Source of the DNA: Pseudanabaena frigida
GTDB taxonomy: Bacteria; Cyanobacteriota; Cyanobacteriia; Pseudanabaenales; Pseudanabaenaceae
Assembly: GCA_003242085.1 (NCBI GenBank)
Contig: QBML01000010.1
Coordinates: 1 to 41,982, forward strand
DNA length: 41,982 nt
Direction of reading: 5' to 3'
The notes beneath the pieces were generated by a model. It saw only the letters and a list, made by a program, of their open reading frames with translations, did not search any database and had not been told where the DNA came from. The translations under genes and the position numbers were made by a program. The stretch's first letter is position 1, and every line of letters begins with the position of its first letter. Shown here in pieces: positions 24,110-33,558 of the stretch.

Positions 24110-27100
24110 TTATACTGAGTTAACTCGATACGATCTAATAAATTCTTTGATCTTTTTAATTTGAAATTCATTGGCTAATCTCATTATTTCGTTTGTAAAT
24201 GGAACAAAATTAATATCTTGCTTCTCAAGAATCTCAGCACGTTCGGTAATACCGTTAATGTTGCCTTGCATCGCTAAATCAAAGAGGATCTCTATTTCTT
24301 CTGAAGGAGGAGCAATTAAGATGTTTGGGACTTTGATATTTTTGTTAATACTATTTATTTTTGAGGAGGGTGATATATTTGGAGAAATAACCTCTTCATA
24401 GATCCACTCAATCGATAAGTATTTTTCGATTTTAGTTAATAAAACATCGAAATGGATCGGTTTTGGCAAAAAGTCATTACCACCAGTCTCTAAACTTTGG
24501 ATTGCGTCCTTATTAAAGGCACTGGCAGAGGTAACGATGATAATGATATTCTTTAAGTCTGGCGATCGCCTAAATCGTCGCATCATCTCAAACCCATCCA
24601 TTACTGGCATTACTAAATCGGTAATTACCAGATCGGGCTTATTCACAGTGGTTAAATCTAGAGCCTCCTTACCATTACTGGCTTCAATAATCTTAAATCC
24701 AATCTCTTCTAGCAGTTTTACTAATATTGTGCGATTTTCCCACTTGTCATCGACTAATAAAATAGTTCGAGTTTCTCCAGTAAATCCAATGATTTTGCGT
24801 TGAGTAAACTTACTGTTGATTTGCGACCAATCAATAGCTGCTTGTGCCGATTTTAAATTTAAATCGAAACTAAACGTACTACCTTTGTCGATCTCACTTT
24901 TGACTTGAATCACACTTCCCATGATTTCAACAATTTTTTGACTGATTGGTAGACCCAAACCTGTCCCCTCAGCATTGGATTGAGAATTACCTGCTTGCTC
25001 AAACGGAGAAAAGATATTTTCTAATTTTTCTGGACTGATTCCAATACCTGTATCTTCGACTTGAAAGTGGATTTGATGCGTAATATGGTTCTCGCGATCG
25101 CCACTATCGATCTCTGAATCAGCAGTACTAAGTGCGATCGCATCAACCTTAAAAGTAACGCCACCTTCCGAAGTGAATTTGATAGCATTACCAAGAAGAT
25201 TAAGCAGTACTTGCCTCAGTCTTCTTTCGTCAGCTAGTATTCCAATCGGTAAATTAGCTGAGGGTAAGTAAGTAAATGTAATTCCCTTTTGTTCTGCTCT
25301 AACTGCACAAATCTCGACAACCCCTTGTAAAAAATTGGGGAAGTGGAAGTCACTTTCAATCAGTTCCATTTTTTTTGCCTCGATCTTAGAGAGGTCGAGT
25401 ATGTCTGCAATCAAGTTGAGCAAATGATTACCGCATTGTTTGATTACATTAATACCTTCAAGCTGCTTTGTAGTGAGATTGCGATCGCGTTGGAGAATTT
25501 GCACGTAGCCAAGAATGCCATTGAGTGGAGTTCTTAACTCATGACTCATGTTTGCTAGGAATTCACTTTTAGCTTTATTTGCAAAATCTGCGTCTTCTTT
25601 AGCTTTTGCCAGCTCTAACTCAGCTTGCTTGCGTTCGGTAATATCGGTATGGGAGCCGATCATCCTCGTGGGTGTGCCGTCTTTAAAAAGAGCAATTCCC
25701 CTAGCTAAAATCCATTTAAACGCTCCATCTTTACAACGCACGCGATGCTCGGCAATGTAGTGGGGAGTTGCGCCTGACCAATAACTCTCGACGACAGACA
25801 TTACGCGATTAAAATCTTCAGGATGCATTAGCTTCATCCAAGAATCAACGTTTGGAGCAAGTTCGTGTTCTTCATATCCCAACATGGTTTTGTAACGAGT
25901 TGAGAAAAAGACCTCGTTAGTCGTACAGTCCCAATCCCAGATTCCATCGTTATTGCCTTCAAGGACAAGATGCCAACGCTTTTCACTCTCTTTAAGCTGT
26001 TGCTCGGCAAGATTACGGTTATAGGATTCGATCGCTAACACCACTAAATCACCAATCGATCTTGCAAAGCTTTGATCTTCTAAAGTCCATTCTCGTTTAG
26101 AGCCAATATGTTCAATACACAACACCCCGACCGTGTTTGCGTTCTGGCGAATTGGGATTTCCAGCATTGATGAGATGCCATACATTGCTAGATAGTCTAC
26201 TGCAAGTTCACTAGTTCGAGGATCGTTTAGTACATCTACAATCGGAAGAACTAATTCGTTCTGTAAGGCTTCGAAATAATTTGGAAATTGGGCGATCGCT
26301 AGTTCGGGTTCGATGGAATGAATTTCAGAACTTAAGGTAAACTGGTTGAGGCATTCCCAATTATCGCTTTCGGGCTTTGCCATCCAAAGACTGACACGTT
26401 CTACATTAATAGTCTTTGCGACTGCCTCCGTTAAGCTTTTGATATTTGTCCGAAGATCCCCAAGCCTTAACTTCTCATCCCTTGCTAGTTTTGCTAATAC
26501 TTGATTGTGGATGCTAAGTATAGTCGCACGCTTTGTTAACTCTTCTTCATGGTTACGCCGTTCGGTAATATCAGTATGCGATCCAATCATTCGAATTGGA
26601 ACTCCATTCTCATCAAAAAGCGCTTTTGCTCTAGCTAAAATCCATTTGTAAGATCCATCTTTACAGCGCAAACGATGCTCTAAGGAATAGTACGGTATTT
26701 TCTTTTCTAAATAATCGTTTGTAGTCTTTAATGCTAAGTCTAAGTCTTCAGGATGAATTAAGCTATTCCAAGTATTACTCTGTTGAGATAGTTCTGTCTC
26801 TCCATAGCCGAGCATAGTCTGATAGCGCGATGAATAAAACGCTTCATTAGTTCGGCAATTCCAATCCCAGATTCCATCATTGCTACCTTCTAATGCTAAT
26901 AGCCAACGTTCTTCACTTTCCTTTAACTGTTTTTCTGCTAAATTGCGATTACAAGATTCGATCGCAAGTGCGACAAGGTCAGCGATAGAACGAGCAAAGC
27001 TTTGCTCTAATAATGCCCAATTTCTTGGCTCTCCAGTATGCTCTAGAATTAACATTCCTACGATGTCATTATCCTGTCGCAAGGGGATTTCTAAAATCGA

Positions 27101-28894
27101 AGTAATCCCCAACTGAATTAGATAATCATCGGTCAAGTCAAGAGTCCGAGAATCGTTAAGGGCATCGTTGACGGAAATTGCTAATTCAGTTTTTAGCTTG
27201 TTGAGGTGTTTCGGAAAGGAATTAGCAGAAAAATTTGGTGCAATAACATGTTTTTCAGAGCTTAGCAAAAACAAATCAAGGCAAGTCCAGTCAGAAAGTT
27301 CTTTGCTGATTAACCAAACGCTGCTTCTTTCAATATTTAGCGTTTTCGCAACTGATTCAGTTAACTTCTGAACGCTAATGTCAAGCTTGCCTTGACGCAT
27401 GGATTCGTCCTTTGCTAGCTCGTTCAATACGTGATAGTGATGACTAACTAAGACAGCTTTTTCTTGTAATTCTTTTTGGATAGCAATACGATCGCAAATT
27501 TCTTGTTCTAATTCTTTAGTCCTTTCTTCTACTTTAATCTCCAACGATCGCGAGTATTCTTGTAACCGATCGCGCGACTGACTGACTTGGCATTGCATTT
27601 GATTAAAGGCATCAGCGAGTATGCCTAATTCGGTAACCCAAGTCCTAGGAACGGGATTTTCAAAGTTATTAGAAGCGATCGCTAAACTCGCATCTCGTAA
27701 TTGGGCAATTGGCTTGATAATCCATCGAGTAGTTTGGATACCCAAAATAATCAACGAAATAACTACAATAATGCATATCGATATTAGCGAAGCAATATCA
27801 TGATTGGACTGAGATAGAATATCGGACTCTGGAATAACAATAAAAACATACCAATCCAATCCCGCAGAATCGCGATAGGGAAATACCTCAATCAGTTGCT
27901 TCTCAAGCTCGTTAGAGTTATTACTAATTTGACTGGCGCTTACTTTCGATACATAAGCCTCCAATTTCTTGCCCCCTTCGATCTTATTAATCCCACCTAA
28001 TTGCCTATTCACGACAAGTAAGGATTCGCGAATCAGAGGGTTCTTGCTGTCAATTGCACTAACCCTTTGTATTTTGCCGTCCCGATCGATTGTAAATGTA
28101 GGCTCTTTGTTTGAAGTTGCGACTAAAAGCCCTGAGCGCTCGATTACAAAGGCAACACTGGAAGGACTGATTGGGGTTTTTTCAAGAAAATGGCTAATTC
28201 TGTCAAGATTTAAACTGGCTGCGATCGCATACTGCGGATTTCCTTGGCGATCGAAAATAGCTTGAGTTGCTGAAATCCCCAGATCGTTACTGTCAGCAAA
28301 TGTGTAAACATCAGTCCAAGCCAAACTTTTAGTGGCGATCGCTTTTTTGTACCAAGGACGCGATCGGGGATCGTAAGATTTTTCAGTTTTAAATAAATGA
28401 CCTAGGTCTAAATTACCAGTTAAACTAGCTACTGAGTCAAGTTCATACCAATTTCGCTGTGGAAAGTCTTCAGTTAATTTGACTGCCAACGTATTGTCTG
28501 ATTGACGAAGCACCCCAATAAATTTTCCAGAAATATCCCCCAAAAATACTTCTCGGATAGAAGGATATATATTCGCCAGTGTTCTAAACTGTCGAATGAT
28601 TTCTATGGATTTACTCGTGTCAAGTGGCTGCCCTTTTTGTGATTCAGCATTTAGTTTAACTATTTGCATTGGTGTTTGCAAATAGTCATCGATATTATGT
28701 TTTAAAGATTGAACCTCATTAGCTCTTAGCTTATTGCTGAAGTCATCAGCAGTCTTTTTGCTATTTTGAAAAGAGAAATAGCCAATAATCCATACAGCTA
28801 AAATTATTTGAAAAATAAAAGGGAGAATTATGAGAGCCTTAATTGAGACTTTCCTAAATCTCGGTTTCGCTTGACCAGATGAATGTCGAGACAT
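24110..28894 (-). CDS. Hybrid sensor histidine kinase with duplicated GAF-PAS module
   Basis: This 1594-residue kinase begins with a transmembrane helix, an extracytoplasmic Cache-type sensor (LANIYPSIREVFLGD, SYDPRSRPWYKKA) and a second helix. HAMP lies near residues 390-445. Two consecutive modules of GAF plus PAS follow (about 482-790 and 790-1095) and are clearly homologous, sharing DGIWDWxC, LGY, and RMIGSHTDITER. HisKA (FLANMSHELRTPLNGILGYVQ, near 1116), HATPase (VEDTGIGISPEKLENIF, GTGLGLPISQKIVEIMGS) and a C-terminal REC (Asp in VITDLVMPVMDG, near 1421) complete it. The final 120 residues form a helical tail seen in other cyanobacterial hybrids. The next gene (REC-GGDEF-EAL) probably receives its signal. 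Confidence 0.95.
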   Translation of the reverse strand: MSRHSSGQAKPRFRKVSIKALIILPFIFQIILAVWIIGYFSFQNSKKTADDFSNKLRANEVQSLKHNIDDYLQTPMQIVKLNAESQKGQPLDTSKSIEIIRQFRTLANIYPSIREVFLGDISGKFIGVLRQSDNTLAVKLTEDFPQRNWYELDSVASLTGNLDLGHLFKTEKSYDPRSRPWYKKAIATKSLAWTDVYTFADSNDLGISATQAIFDRQGNPQYAIAASLNLDRISHFLEKTPISPSSVAFVIERSGLLVATSNKEPTFTIDRDGKIQRVSAIDSKNPLIRESLLVVNRQLGGINKIEGGKKLEAYVSKVSASQISNNSNELEKQLIEVFPYRDSAGLDWYVFIVIPESDILSQSNHDIASLISICIIVVISLIILGIQTTRWIIKPIAQLRDASLAIASNNFENPVPRTWVTELGILADAFNQMQCQVSQSRDRLQEYSRSLEIKVEERTKELEQEICDRIAIQKELQEKAVLVSHHYHVLNELAKDESMRQGKLDISVQKLTESVAKTLNIERSSVWLISKELSDWTCLDLFLLSSEKHVIAPNFSANSFPKHLNKLKTELAISVNDALNDSRTLDLTDDYLIQLGITSILEIPLRQDNDIVGMLILEHTGEPRNWALLEQSFARSIADLVALAIESCNRNLAEKQLKESEERWLLALEGSNDGIWDWNCRTNEAFYSSRYQTMLGYGETELSQQSNTWNSLIHPEDLDLALKTTNDYLEKKIPYYSLEHRLRCKDGSYKWILARAKALFDENGVPIRMIGSHTDITERRNHEEELTKRATILSIHNQVLAKLARDEKLRLGDLRTNIKSLTEAVAKTINVERVSLWMAKPESDNWECLNQFTLSSEIHSIEPELAIAQFPNYFEALQNELVLPIVDVLNDPRTSELAVDYLAMYGISSMLEIPIRQNANTVGVLCIEHIGSKREWTLEDQSFARSIGDLVVLAIESYNRNLAEQQLKESEKRWHLVLEGNNDGIWDWDCTTNEVFFSTRYKTMLGYEEHELAPNVDSWMKLMHPEDFNRVMSVVESYWSGATPHYIAEHRVRCKDGAFKWILARGIALFKDGTPTRMIGSHTDITERKQAELELAKAKEDADFANKAKSEFLANMSHELRTPLNGILGYVQILQRDRNLTTKQLEGINVIKQCGNHLLNLIADILDLSKIEAKKMELIESDFHFPNFLQGVVEICAVRAEQKGITFTYLPSANLPIGILADERRLRQVLLNLLGNAIKFTSEGGVTFKVDAIALSTADSEIDSGDRENHITHQIHFQVEDTGIGISPEKLENIFSPFEQAGNSQSNAEGTGLGLPISQKIVEIMGSVIQVKSEIDKGSTFSFDLNLKSAQAAIDWSQINSKFTQRKIIGFTGETRTILLVDDKWENRTILVKLLEEIGFKIIEASNGKEALDLTTVNKPDLVITDLVMPVMDGFEMMRRFRRSPDLKNIIIIVTSASAFNKDAIQSLETGGNDFLPKPIHFDVLLTKIEKYLSIEWIYEEVISPNISPSSKINSINKNIKVPNILIAPPSEEIEILFDLAMQGNINGITERAEILEKQDINFVPFTNEIMRLANEFQIKKIKEFIRSYRVNSV

Positions 28895-29101
28895 CTATGA
28901 TTTAACGTTGGATTTGTGGAATCTCAATCAACTATAAGCATCTATTTTGGCTTAAATTATCTAAATATATTAGTTATCTGCGATACCTACACCAATAAAA
29001 CAGAAGTTTCCTAGCAAATTATTTCGGTATCGCTAGAGATAACTGGATTTTAGAGCTAGGACATCTGAGCTTTTCGATCGATATACTTATTTTTATGTAT
29101 A

Positions 29102-29180
29102 TTGAGCGAAATTGTTATGGGGTCTATACTTCGCTCAACAAGTAGAAACTAATAATTGAGCGGAGATAGAACCATAAACA
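29102..29180. repeat. Imperfect inverted repeat in the kinase-thiS gap
   Basis: TTGAGCGAA (29102-29110) pairs with TTCGCTCAA (29130-29138). A second inverted copy, TTGAGCGGAGATAGAACCATAA (near 29156-29177), matches the complement of 29113-29138 with several changes. The gap 28895-29396 holds no convincing ORF; a GCTGAACGAAGC motif lies at 29293-29304. It looks like remnants of small repeats. Confidence 0.4.
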
Positions 29181-29396
29181 TATTGAATGGAAGTTAAGTC
29201 AGCTTGTAGCAATCCTCAATGAGATGTGAGAGGTATCGATACTTTGGCAAACTCAGTACCTCACTTTGCTCGGCTAGCAATAATAATCGTTAGCTGAACG
29301 AAGCTAAGCCCAAGATTCTCATCAATGATTTTGAACTGCTTTTCAAAATCTATGCAGGCGATTTAAACCCAAAATAAGCGATCGCTTTTTGAATAT

Positions 29397-29600
29397 TTAG
29401 CCCCCACCGACGATAGTGACAATTTCTAGGCGATCGCTGTTTTGAATAGTTGTTTTTCCCCAGAGTTGTCGATGTAAAATTTCGCCGTTATGCTCTACGG
29501 CAACTAGGCGGGGATTGAGTCCTAAAAACTCGAGCAATTCGATCATTGTCAGATCTGGCGCACATGTGCGATCCTCTCCATTTACTTGCAGCGTAATCAT
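29397..29600 (-). CDS. thiS: Thiamine biosynthesis sulfur carrier protein ThiS
   Basis: This 67-residue ubiquitin-like protein ends in IVGGG; the terminal glycine pair is adenylated and thiocarboxylated to deliver sulfur for the thiazole moiety of thiamine. The MITLQVNGE beta-strand start, LLEFLGLNPRLVAVEHNGEILHR and the Gly tail are typical. thiG or thiO, often adjacent in cyanobacteria, is not next to it. I saw no TPP riboswitch upstream on the minus strand (29601-29760). Confidence 0.92.
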   Translation of the reverse strand: MITLQVNGEDRTCAPDLTMIELLEFLGLNPRLVAVEHNGEILHRQLWGKTTIQNSDRLEIVTIVGGG

Positions 29601-29767
29601 AAATATAAGTTTAAGTTTTGCGTTCGCTAATTTGATTTCATCCTGAATGGTGAAGCTTTCGATCGCATCTAGCTAAAGAAAACTTCACACAAACATTAAT
29701 TGAGATGTTGTCATTACATCATCTTAGAGGTCTTATACTTCAATAAATAGCTAGGCATAATTAAAAA

Positions 29768-29810
29768 CCAAAACCTGTGGCGCACGCTGCGCGTGCGCTA
29801 CAGGTTTTGG
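29768..29810. repeat. 20-bp palindrome in the divergent thiS / P-type ATPase gap
   Basis: The arms 29768-29787 and 29791-29810 pair around TGC, with one G-U wobble at G29779 on the plus strand. Unlike most hairpins here it lies between divergent genes, so termination of an upstream gene does not explain it. Its left flank (GCTAGGCA at 29750-29757, then AAAAACCAAAACC) resembles those of the hairpins at 103-147 and 5602-5656. It would sit in the 5' leader of the ATPase mRNA. Confidence 0.6.
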
Positions 29811-29857
29811 GGTTCTATATTTAATCGCGCCCAGCTACTTACTAAAATGATACCTGT

Positions 29858-32371
29858 GTGTCTATGCCTCAACCAACATCAGCAAATACGCCAGACTCGC
29901 CAGCGATCGCATCAGCCAATAACGAAATTAATCCCGAAATTGGTCTAAGTGCATCTGAAGTCGCCAATAGAAAGCAACGCGGCGATATCAATGTCGTGGT
30001 TATGCGATCGAGTCGCACCTACAAAGACATCTTCCAAGAAAACGTCTTTACTTTGTTTAACGTTACTTTTGGGTTTGTTTTAGTCTTAATGATGGCGCTC
30101 GGACAGTTTACCGATGCGATCTTTTCAGGATTTTCGGTATTTATGAATATTCTTGTGGGTGTAGCGCAAGAAATTCAGGCAAAGCTAACCCTCGACAAAC
30201 TAGCATTGCTATCGGTGCAAAAGGTCAAGGTACGTCGCGATGGCGAATCACTAGAGATTCCTGTAGGTGAGGTGGTGCGTGACGATCTGATCGAACTTAA
30301 TCCTGGCGATCGCGCTCCTGTGGATGGGGCGGTGCTGATTTCCCAGAATGTGGAAATGGATGAGTCGCTGCTTACAGGAGAGTCCGATCCTGTAGCGAAG
30401 CAGATTGGCGACATTGTGTTGTCTGGTTCTTTTTGTTTGGCGGGCAACTGCGTTTTTAGCGCCGATAAAATTGGGAATGAAAGCTATGCTGTGAAACTAT
30501 CGCAGTCTTCGCGGGTGTATAAGCGCGTCTTTACACCGTTACAGAAAAAAATTGATGTTCTCGTCGAAATTTTAGTCCTCGTACTGATTGTGGCTGCCTT
30601 TTTGCATGTAGCTTCCAGCCTCAATTCAGGGCGGACGATGGTAGATACCATTCGCTATGCCTCAGTAATCATCAATAGTTTTGTACCCGCAGGATTAATC
30701 CTATCGATTAGCGTTGCTTTTGCGATCGGGGCAGTAGAAATCAGTAAACGACGTACCCTGATTCAAAAAATCAATGCTGTCGATTCGATGAATAGCGTAA
30801 GGATTTTATGTACTGATAAAACAGGCACTCTCACTCAAAACAAGCTATTAGTCAAGTCAATTGTGCCTTTAGGTGATACCGACGAAGACTCTTTGCGAGA
30901 ACTAATCGCGCTCTATACAAATCTCATGGGGACTCAAAACAGCAGTGCTAAGGCAATGGCAGCTTTCACTGATAAACCCCGATCGCAGTCCCAATTTGTA
31001 GGCGAGGTTCCTTTTAGTTCTAGCCGTAAATGGGGCGCAATTACCATTGATATTGGTACGACAATTATGGTCGGAGCGCCCGAAATCTTGATTACTAATC
31101 CTGAAATGCTGGAGCAAGCAAAACAATATGGTCGTCAAGGCTTACGCGCGATCGCGGTAGTTACTAGCGAAGAAAATATTGACGTAACTGAGAAAAATCC
31201 TGCGTTACCCAACAATCGACGCGATCGCGGTCTGGTACTGCTAGAAGATAGTCTGCGTCCTGATGTGATCGAGACGATCGCCGAATTACAAAACAAAAAT
31301 ATTCGTCTCAAAGTGATTTCGGGCGATAGTGTCGAAACTGTAGCTTCGATCGCTCGCCAAGCAGGAATTGCGGTTCCCGATGATGCGGTCTTTACTCAAA
31401 AGACCTTAGAAGCTATGGATGCGACTACTTTCAGTCGTTCCGCAGCCTATGGTGCGGTTTTCGGCAGAATTACGCCAGACATGAAGCGTCGCCTAATTTC
31501 GGCAATGGTCAAGCGAGGTGGCTATGTGGGAATGGTTGGGGATGGGGTCAATGATGTTCCTGCCTTTAAGGAGGCACAATTGGCGATCGCTATGAATGAC
31601 GGCGCACAAATCAGTAAAGATGTTGCTGATATTGTCCTACTCGATAACAATCTTTCGGCATTGCCACAAGCCTTTAGCGCAGGTGATGACATCAAACAAA
31701 AGATTCTCTCTTCAGCTTTACTTTATCTCACCAAAAATATCATGGTGATTGTCACAATTTCCTTTGCGGGATTTGTGCAACTTCCCTTTCCCGTTGAGCC
31801 GCGTCATATGACTGTCATAACTATGGCTGTGGTGGGCTTACCGACAATTTGGATTGCCTTTGGATGGATCAAACCGAAGAGGCTTGAGAACTTCCTGCGC
31901 GATGTCTTGGGTTACAGTTGTATTGCTGGGATCTTTGGTGCGATCGCGATGACCACGGGTTATGTGCTGTCTTACTACATCAGTGGTTGGGCATTGCTAA
32001 AGGTTCCTAATGGCTCCTCCATGCTTGATTCAGACACATTTCAAGATATTGCTAGAGGTCAGGCGCAATGTGTGAGTACCTTAATTGGAACGCTCTTCTG
32101 CCTATTTGTGTTTTGGAGCCTTACAAATATCTCTTTGTGGAAAGTACGAACATTTTTTAGGTATTCCACTTCCGCAATTCTCGGTGCTGTCTCAGTAGGT
32201 TTATCTTTTCTGCTAATGTTGCTATTCCCAAAATTTTTCCAAGTTGAAGTTCCCGATCAATTTGGTTGGACGATGATTATCTTTTTACCAACTTCTAGTT
32301 ATTACTTAATGAGAATGTTGCAATCTAGTAAGCTATTTCGCCATTTACCACGCTATCTCAGTCAACCTTAA
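29858..32371 (+). CDS. Cation-translocating P-type ATPase, possibly CtpE-like
   Basis: This 837-residue transporter has the actuator motif TGES (near residue 173), the phosphorylation site DKTGTLT with Asp320, and the hinge GDGVNDVPAFKEAQLAIAM. Membrane helices are seen near residues 65-110, 230-300 and across the C-terminal third. The fourth-helix motif is FVPAGLILSISVAFAIG: PAGL instead of the PEGL of PacL-type pumps, and no CPC, so it is not a P1B heavy-metal pump. The residues after it (IQKINAVDSMNSVRILCTDKTG) resemble the CtpE calcium-ATPase subgroup. No N-terminal metal-binding domain. A GTG at 29858 gives the longest reading; the ATG at 29864 is equally plausible. The ion is not determined. 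Confidence 0.9.
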   Translation: MSMPQPTSANTPDSPAIASANNEINPEIGLSASEVANRKQRGDINVVVMRSSRTYKDIFQENVFTLFNVTFGFVLVLMMALGQFTDAIFSGFSVFMNILVGVAQEIQAKLTLDKLALLSVQKVKVRRDGESLEIPVGEVVRDDLIELNPGDRAPVDGAVLISQNVEMDESLLTGESDPVAKQIGDIVLSGSFCLAGNCVFSADKIGNESYAVKLSQSSRVYKRVFTPLQKKIDVLVEILVLVLIVAAFLHVASSLNSGRTMVDTIRYASVIINSFVPAGLILSISVAFAIGAVEISKRRTLIQKINAVDSMNSVRILCTDKTGTLTQNKLLVKSIVPLGDTDEDSLRELIALYTNLMGTQNSSAKAMAAFTDKPRSQSQFVGEVPFSSSRKWGAITIDIGTTIMVGAPEILITNPEMLEQAKQYGRQGLRAIAVVTSEENIDVTEKNPALPNNRRDRGLVLLEDSLRPDVIETIAELQNKNIRLKVISGDSVETVASIARQAGIAVPDDAVFTQKTLEAMDATTFSRSAAYGAVFGRITPDMKRRLISAMVKRGGYVGMVGDGVNDVPAFKEAQLAIAMNDGAQISKDVADIVLLDNNLSALPQAFSAGDDIKQKILSSALLYLTKNIMVIVTISFAGFVQLPFPVEPRHMTVITMAVVGLPTIWIAFGWIKPKRLENFLRDVLGYSCIAGIFGAIAMTTGYVLSYYISGWALLKVPNGSSMLDSDTFQDIARGQAQCVSTLIGTLFCLFVFWSLTNISLWKVRTFFRYSTSAILGAVSVGLSFLLMLLFPKFFQVEVPDQFGWTMIIFLPTSSYYLMRMLQSSKLFRHLPRYLSQP

Positions 32372-32430
32372 TCTAGGGACTGCTTTGTACTAACTACTAA
32401 TAGCTCTTCTATTTTTATAATCTAAAACTG

Positions 32431-32955
32431 ATGAAATCTAGAATTCCCCAACGCCCGATCGCGATTACGATGCTCGCAACCACAATGGTTGGTATGAGTA
32501 TGATTCTGATTGGCGATCGCATACTTAACTTCTATATCTATCGCTTACTAGAGGGTAACGATCCTATGGTGGGCAGTAATTCCGTTAATCTCCAGTTGGT
32601 ATCAGGGATCGCTTTTTTAGGCTTTGGTATAGTACCAATTTTGTTAGCGATCGGGCTATGGTACTTAAAGTCATGGGCAAGATTTCTGAGTATTTGTATG
32701 TTTAGCTCGGTGATGTTTCCCGCGATCGCTACTTCTTTTAATTGGATTTCCCCACCTTCGGCGACCAAACTTCTAGAAATTCCTAATGTTTTCGATGATG
32801 TTTTTAGTGTGGATACATCAGAGCCAGTCTCACGGCTAATGGTGCTAAATCCATACATCGCCGTTGGCAGTGCGATCGCTATTGCAATTTTGCTCACCCC
32901 TGCGATCGCTAGATCGTTTTATCATCGTCATGGTTCTACGGAGCCAGAAGATTAG
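32431..32955 (+). CDS. Multi-pass membrane protein of unknown function
   Basis: This 174-residue protein has about four hydrophobic segments: AITMLATTMVGMSMILIGD, SGIAFLGFGIVPILLAIGLWY, FLSICMFSSVMFPAIATSF and PYIAVGSAIAIAILLTPAIA. The third and fourth are joined by an acidic loop. It begins 59 bases after the ATPase stop and is on the same strand, so the two may be co-transcribed, but no functional link can be drawn. Its stop lies 15 bases from the convergent cassette gene at 32971. I do not recognise the family. Confidence 0.75.
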   Translation: MKSRIPQRPIAITMLATTMVGMSMILIGDRILNFYIYRLLEGNDPMVGSNSVNLQLVSGIAFLGFGIVPILLAIGLWYLKSWARFLSICMFSSVMFPAIATSFNWISPPSATKLLEIPNVFDDVFSVDTSEPVSRLMVLNPYIAVGSAIAIAILLTPAIARSFYHRHGSTEPED

Positions 32956-32970
32956 ATGCTCGAAATTATT

Positions 32971-33558
32971 TCAAGAAGATCTCAACTTGTCAGGAATTTT
33001 TATTCCATACAAAAACATATGGAGTATTTCTAGCGGTGACATAGGTGGACTATGAATCATAATGTCGTCATGACTGGGATGGAGATGAAAACGAATATTT
33101 CGCTCATCGTTATTATGATCTGGCAGATTGAGATCGATTCTTAGAAAAGGAACTGCAATTTCATCTTCTCTTTTAGGAAACCTAATTTCAAAGTCGAATG
33201 CTATAATTTGAGCGTGTCTAGTGGTTTCATCGATAGTAATGGCAAAATCAAACCAGCAACCGTTATAAAGTTTGAAATGTGGGATATTTAATTCGCGATC
33301 CTGATTTTTATCTCCACCCATAATTTCTTGATAGCCACTTTTTGGGACTTGAGAAGATGGAGACATTTTAACTAACTTTAAAATTTCATCTAGCTTTGCA
33401 TTTAATATCTTGTCGTCACTTGCAGATGTCAGGCATTTTACAATCTCAGCTCTTAAAACTTTTGCACTTTTTACTTCAAGGAGTGTATTGCCAAGAGAAC
33501 GCTCTTGAATCCCCATACACATCTTTTCCCAACTATTTTTGGCGCTCAAGCAAGTCAC
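32971..33558 (-). CDS. Third gene of the overlapping ATPase cassette, unknown function
   Basis: The long reading (195 residues) starts at a GTG at 33558, overlapping the previous gene by 26 bases, but without a well-spaced ribosome site. The ATG at 33522 has GGGAAAAG just before it and may be the true start, giving 183 residues. The protein is mainly polar, with a beta-rich second half (WFDFAITIDETTRHAQIIAFDFEIRFP, FLRIDLNLPDHNND, RFHLHPSHDDIMIHSPPMSPLEILHMFLYG). The H-x-H-x-S-H-D-D cluster could be a metal site. No match to a named toxin, nuclease or antitoxin is evident. It is last in the operon. Confidence 0.75.
   Translation of the reverse strand: MTCLSAKNSWEKMCMGIQERSLGNTLLEVKSAKVLRAEIVKCLTSASDDKILNAKLDEILKLVKMSPSSQVPKSGYQEIMGGDKNQDRELNIPHFKLYNGCWFDFAITIDETTRHAQIIAFDFEIRFPKREDEIAVPFLRIDLNLPDHNNDERNIRFHLHPSHDDIMIHSPPMSPLEILHMFLYGIKIPDKLRSS

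Noticed and set aside
29601-29857. Possible TPP riboswitch or metal riboswitch between thiS and the P-type ATPase
   Set aside because: No TPP-type CUGAGA core or manganese-type motif was seen on either strand; only a palindromic repeat is present.
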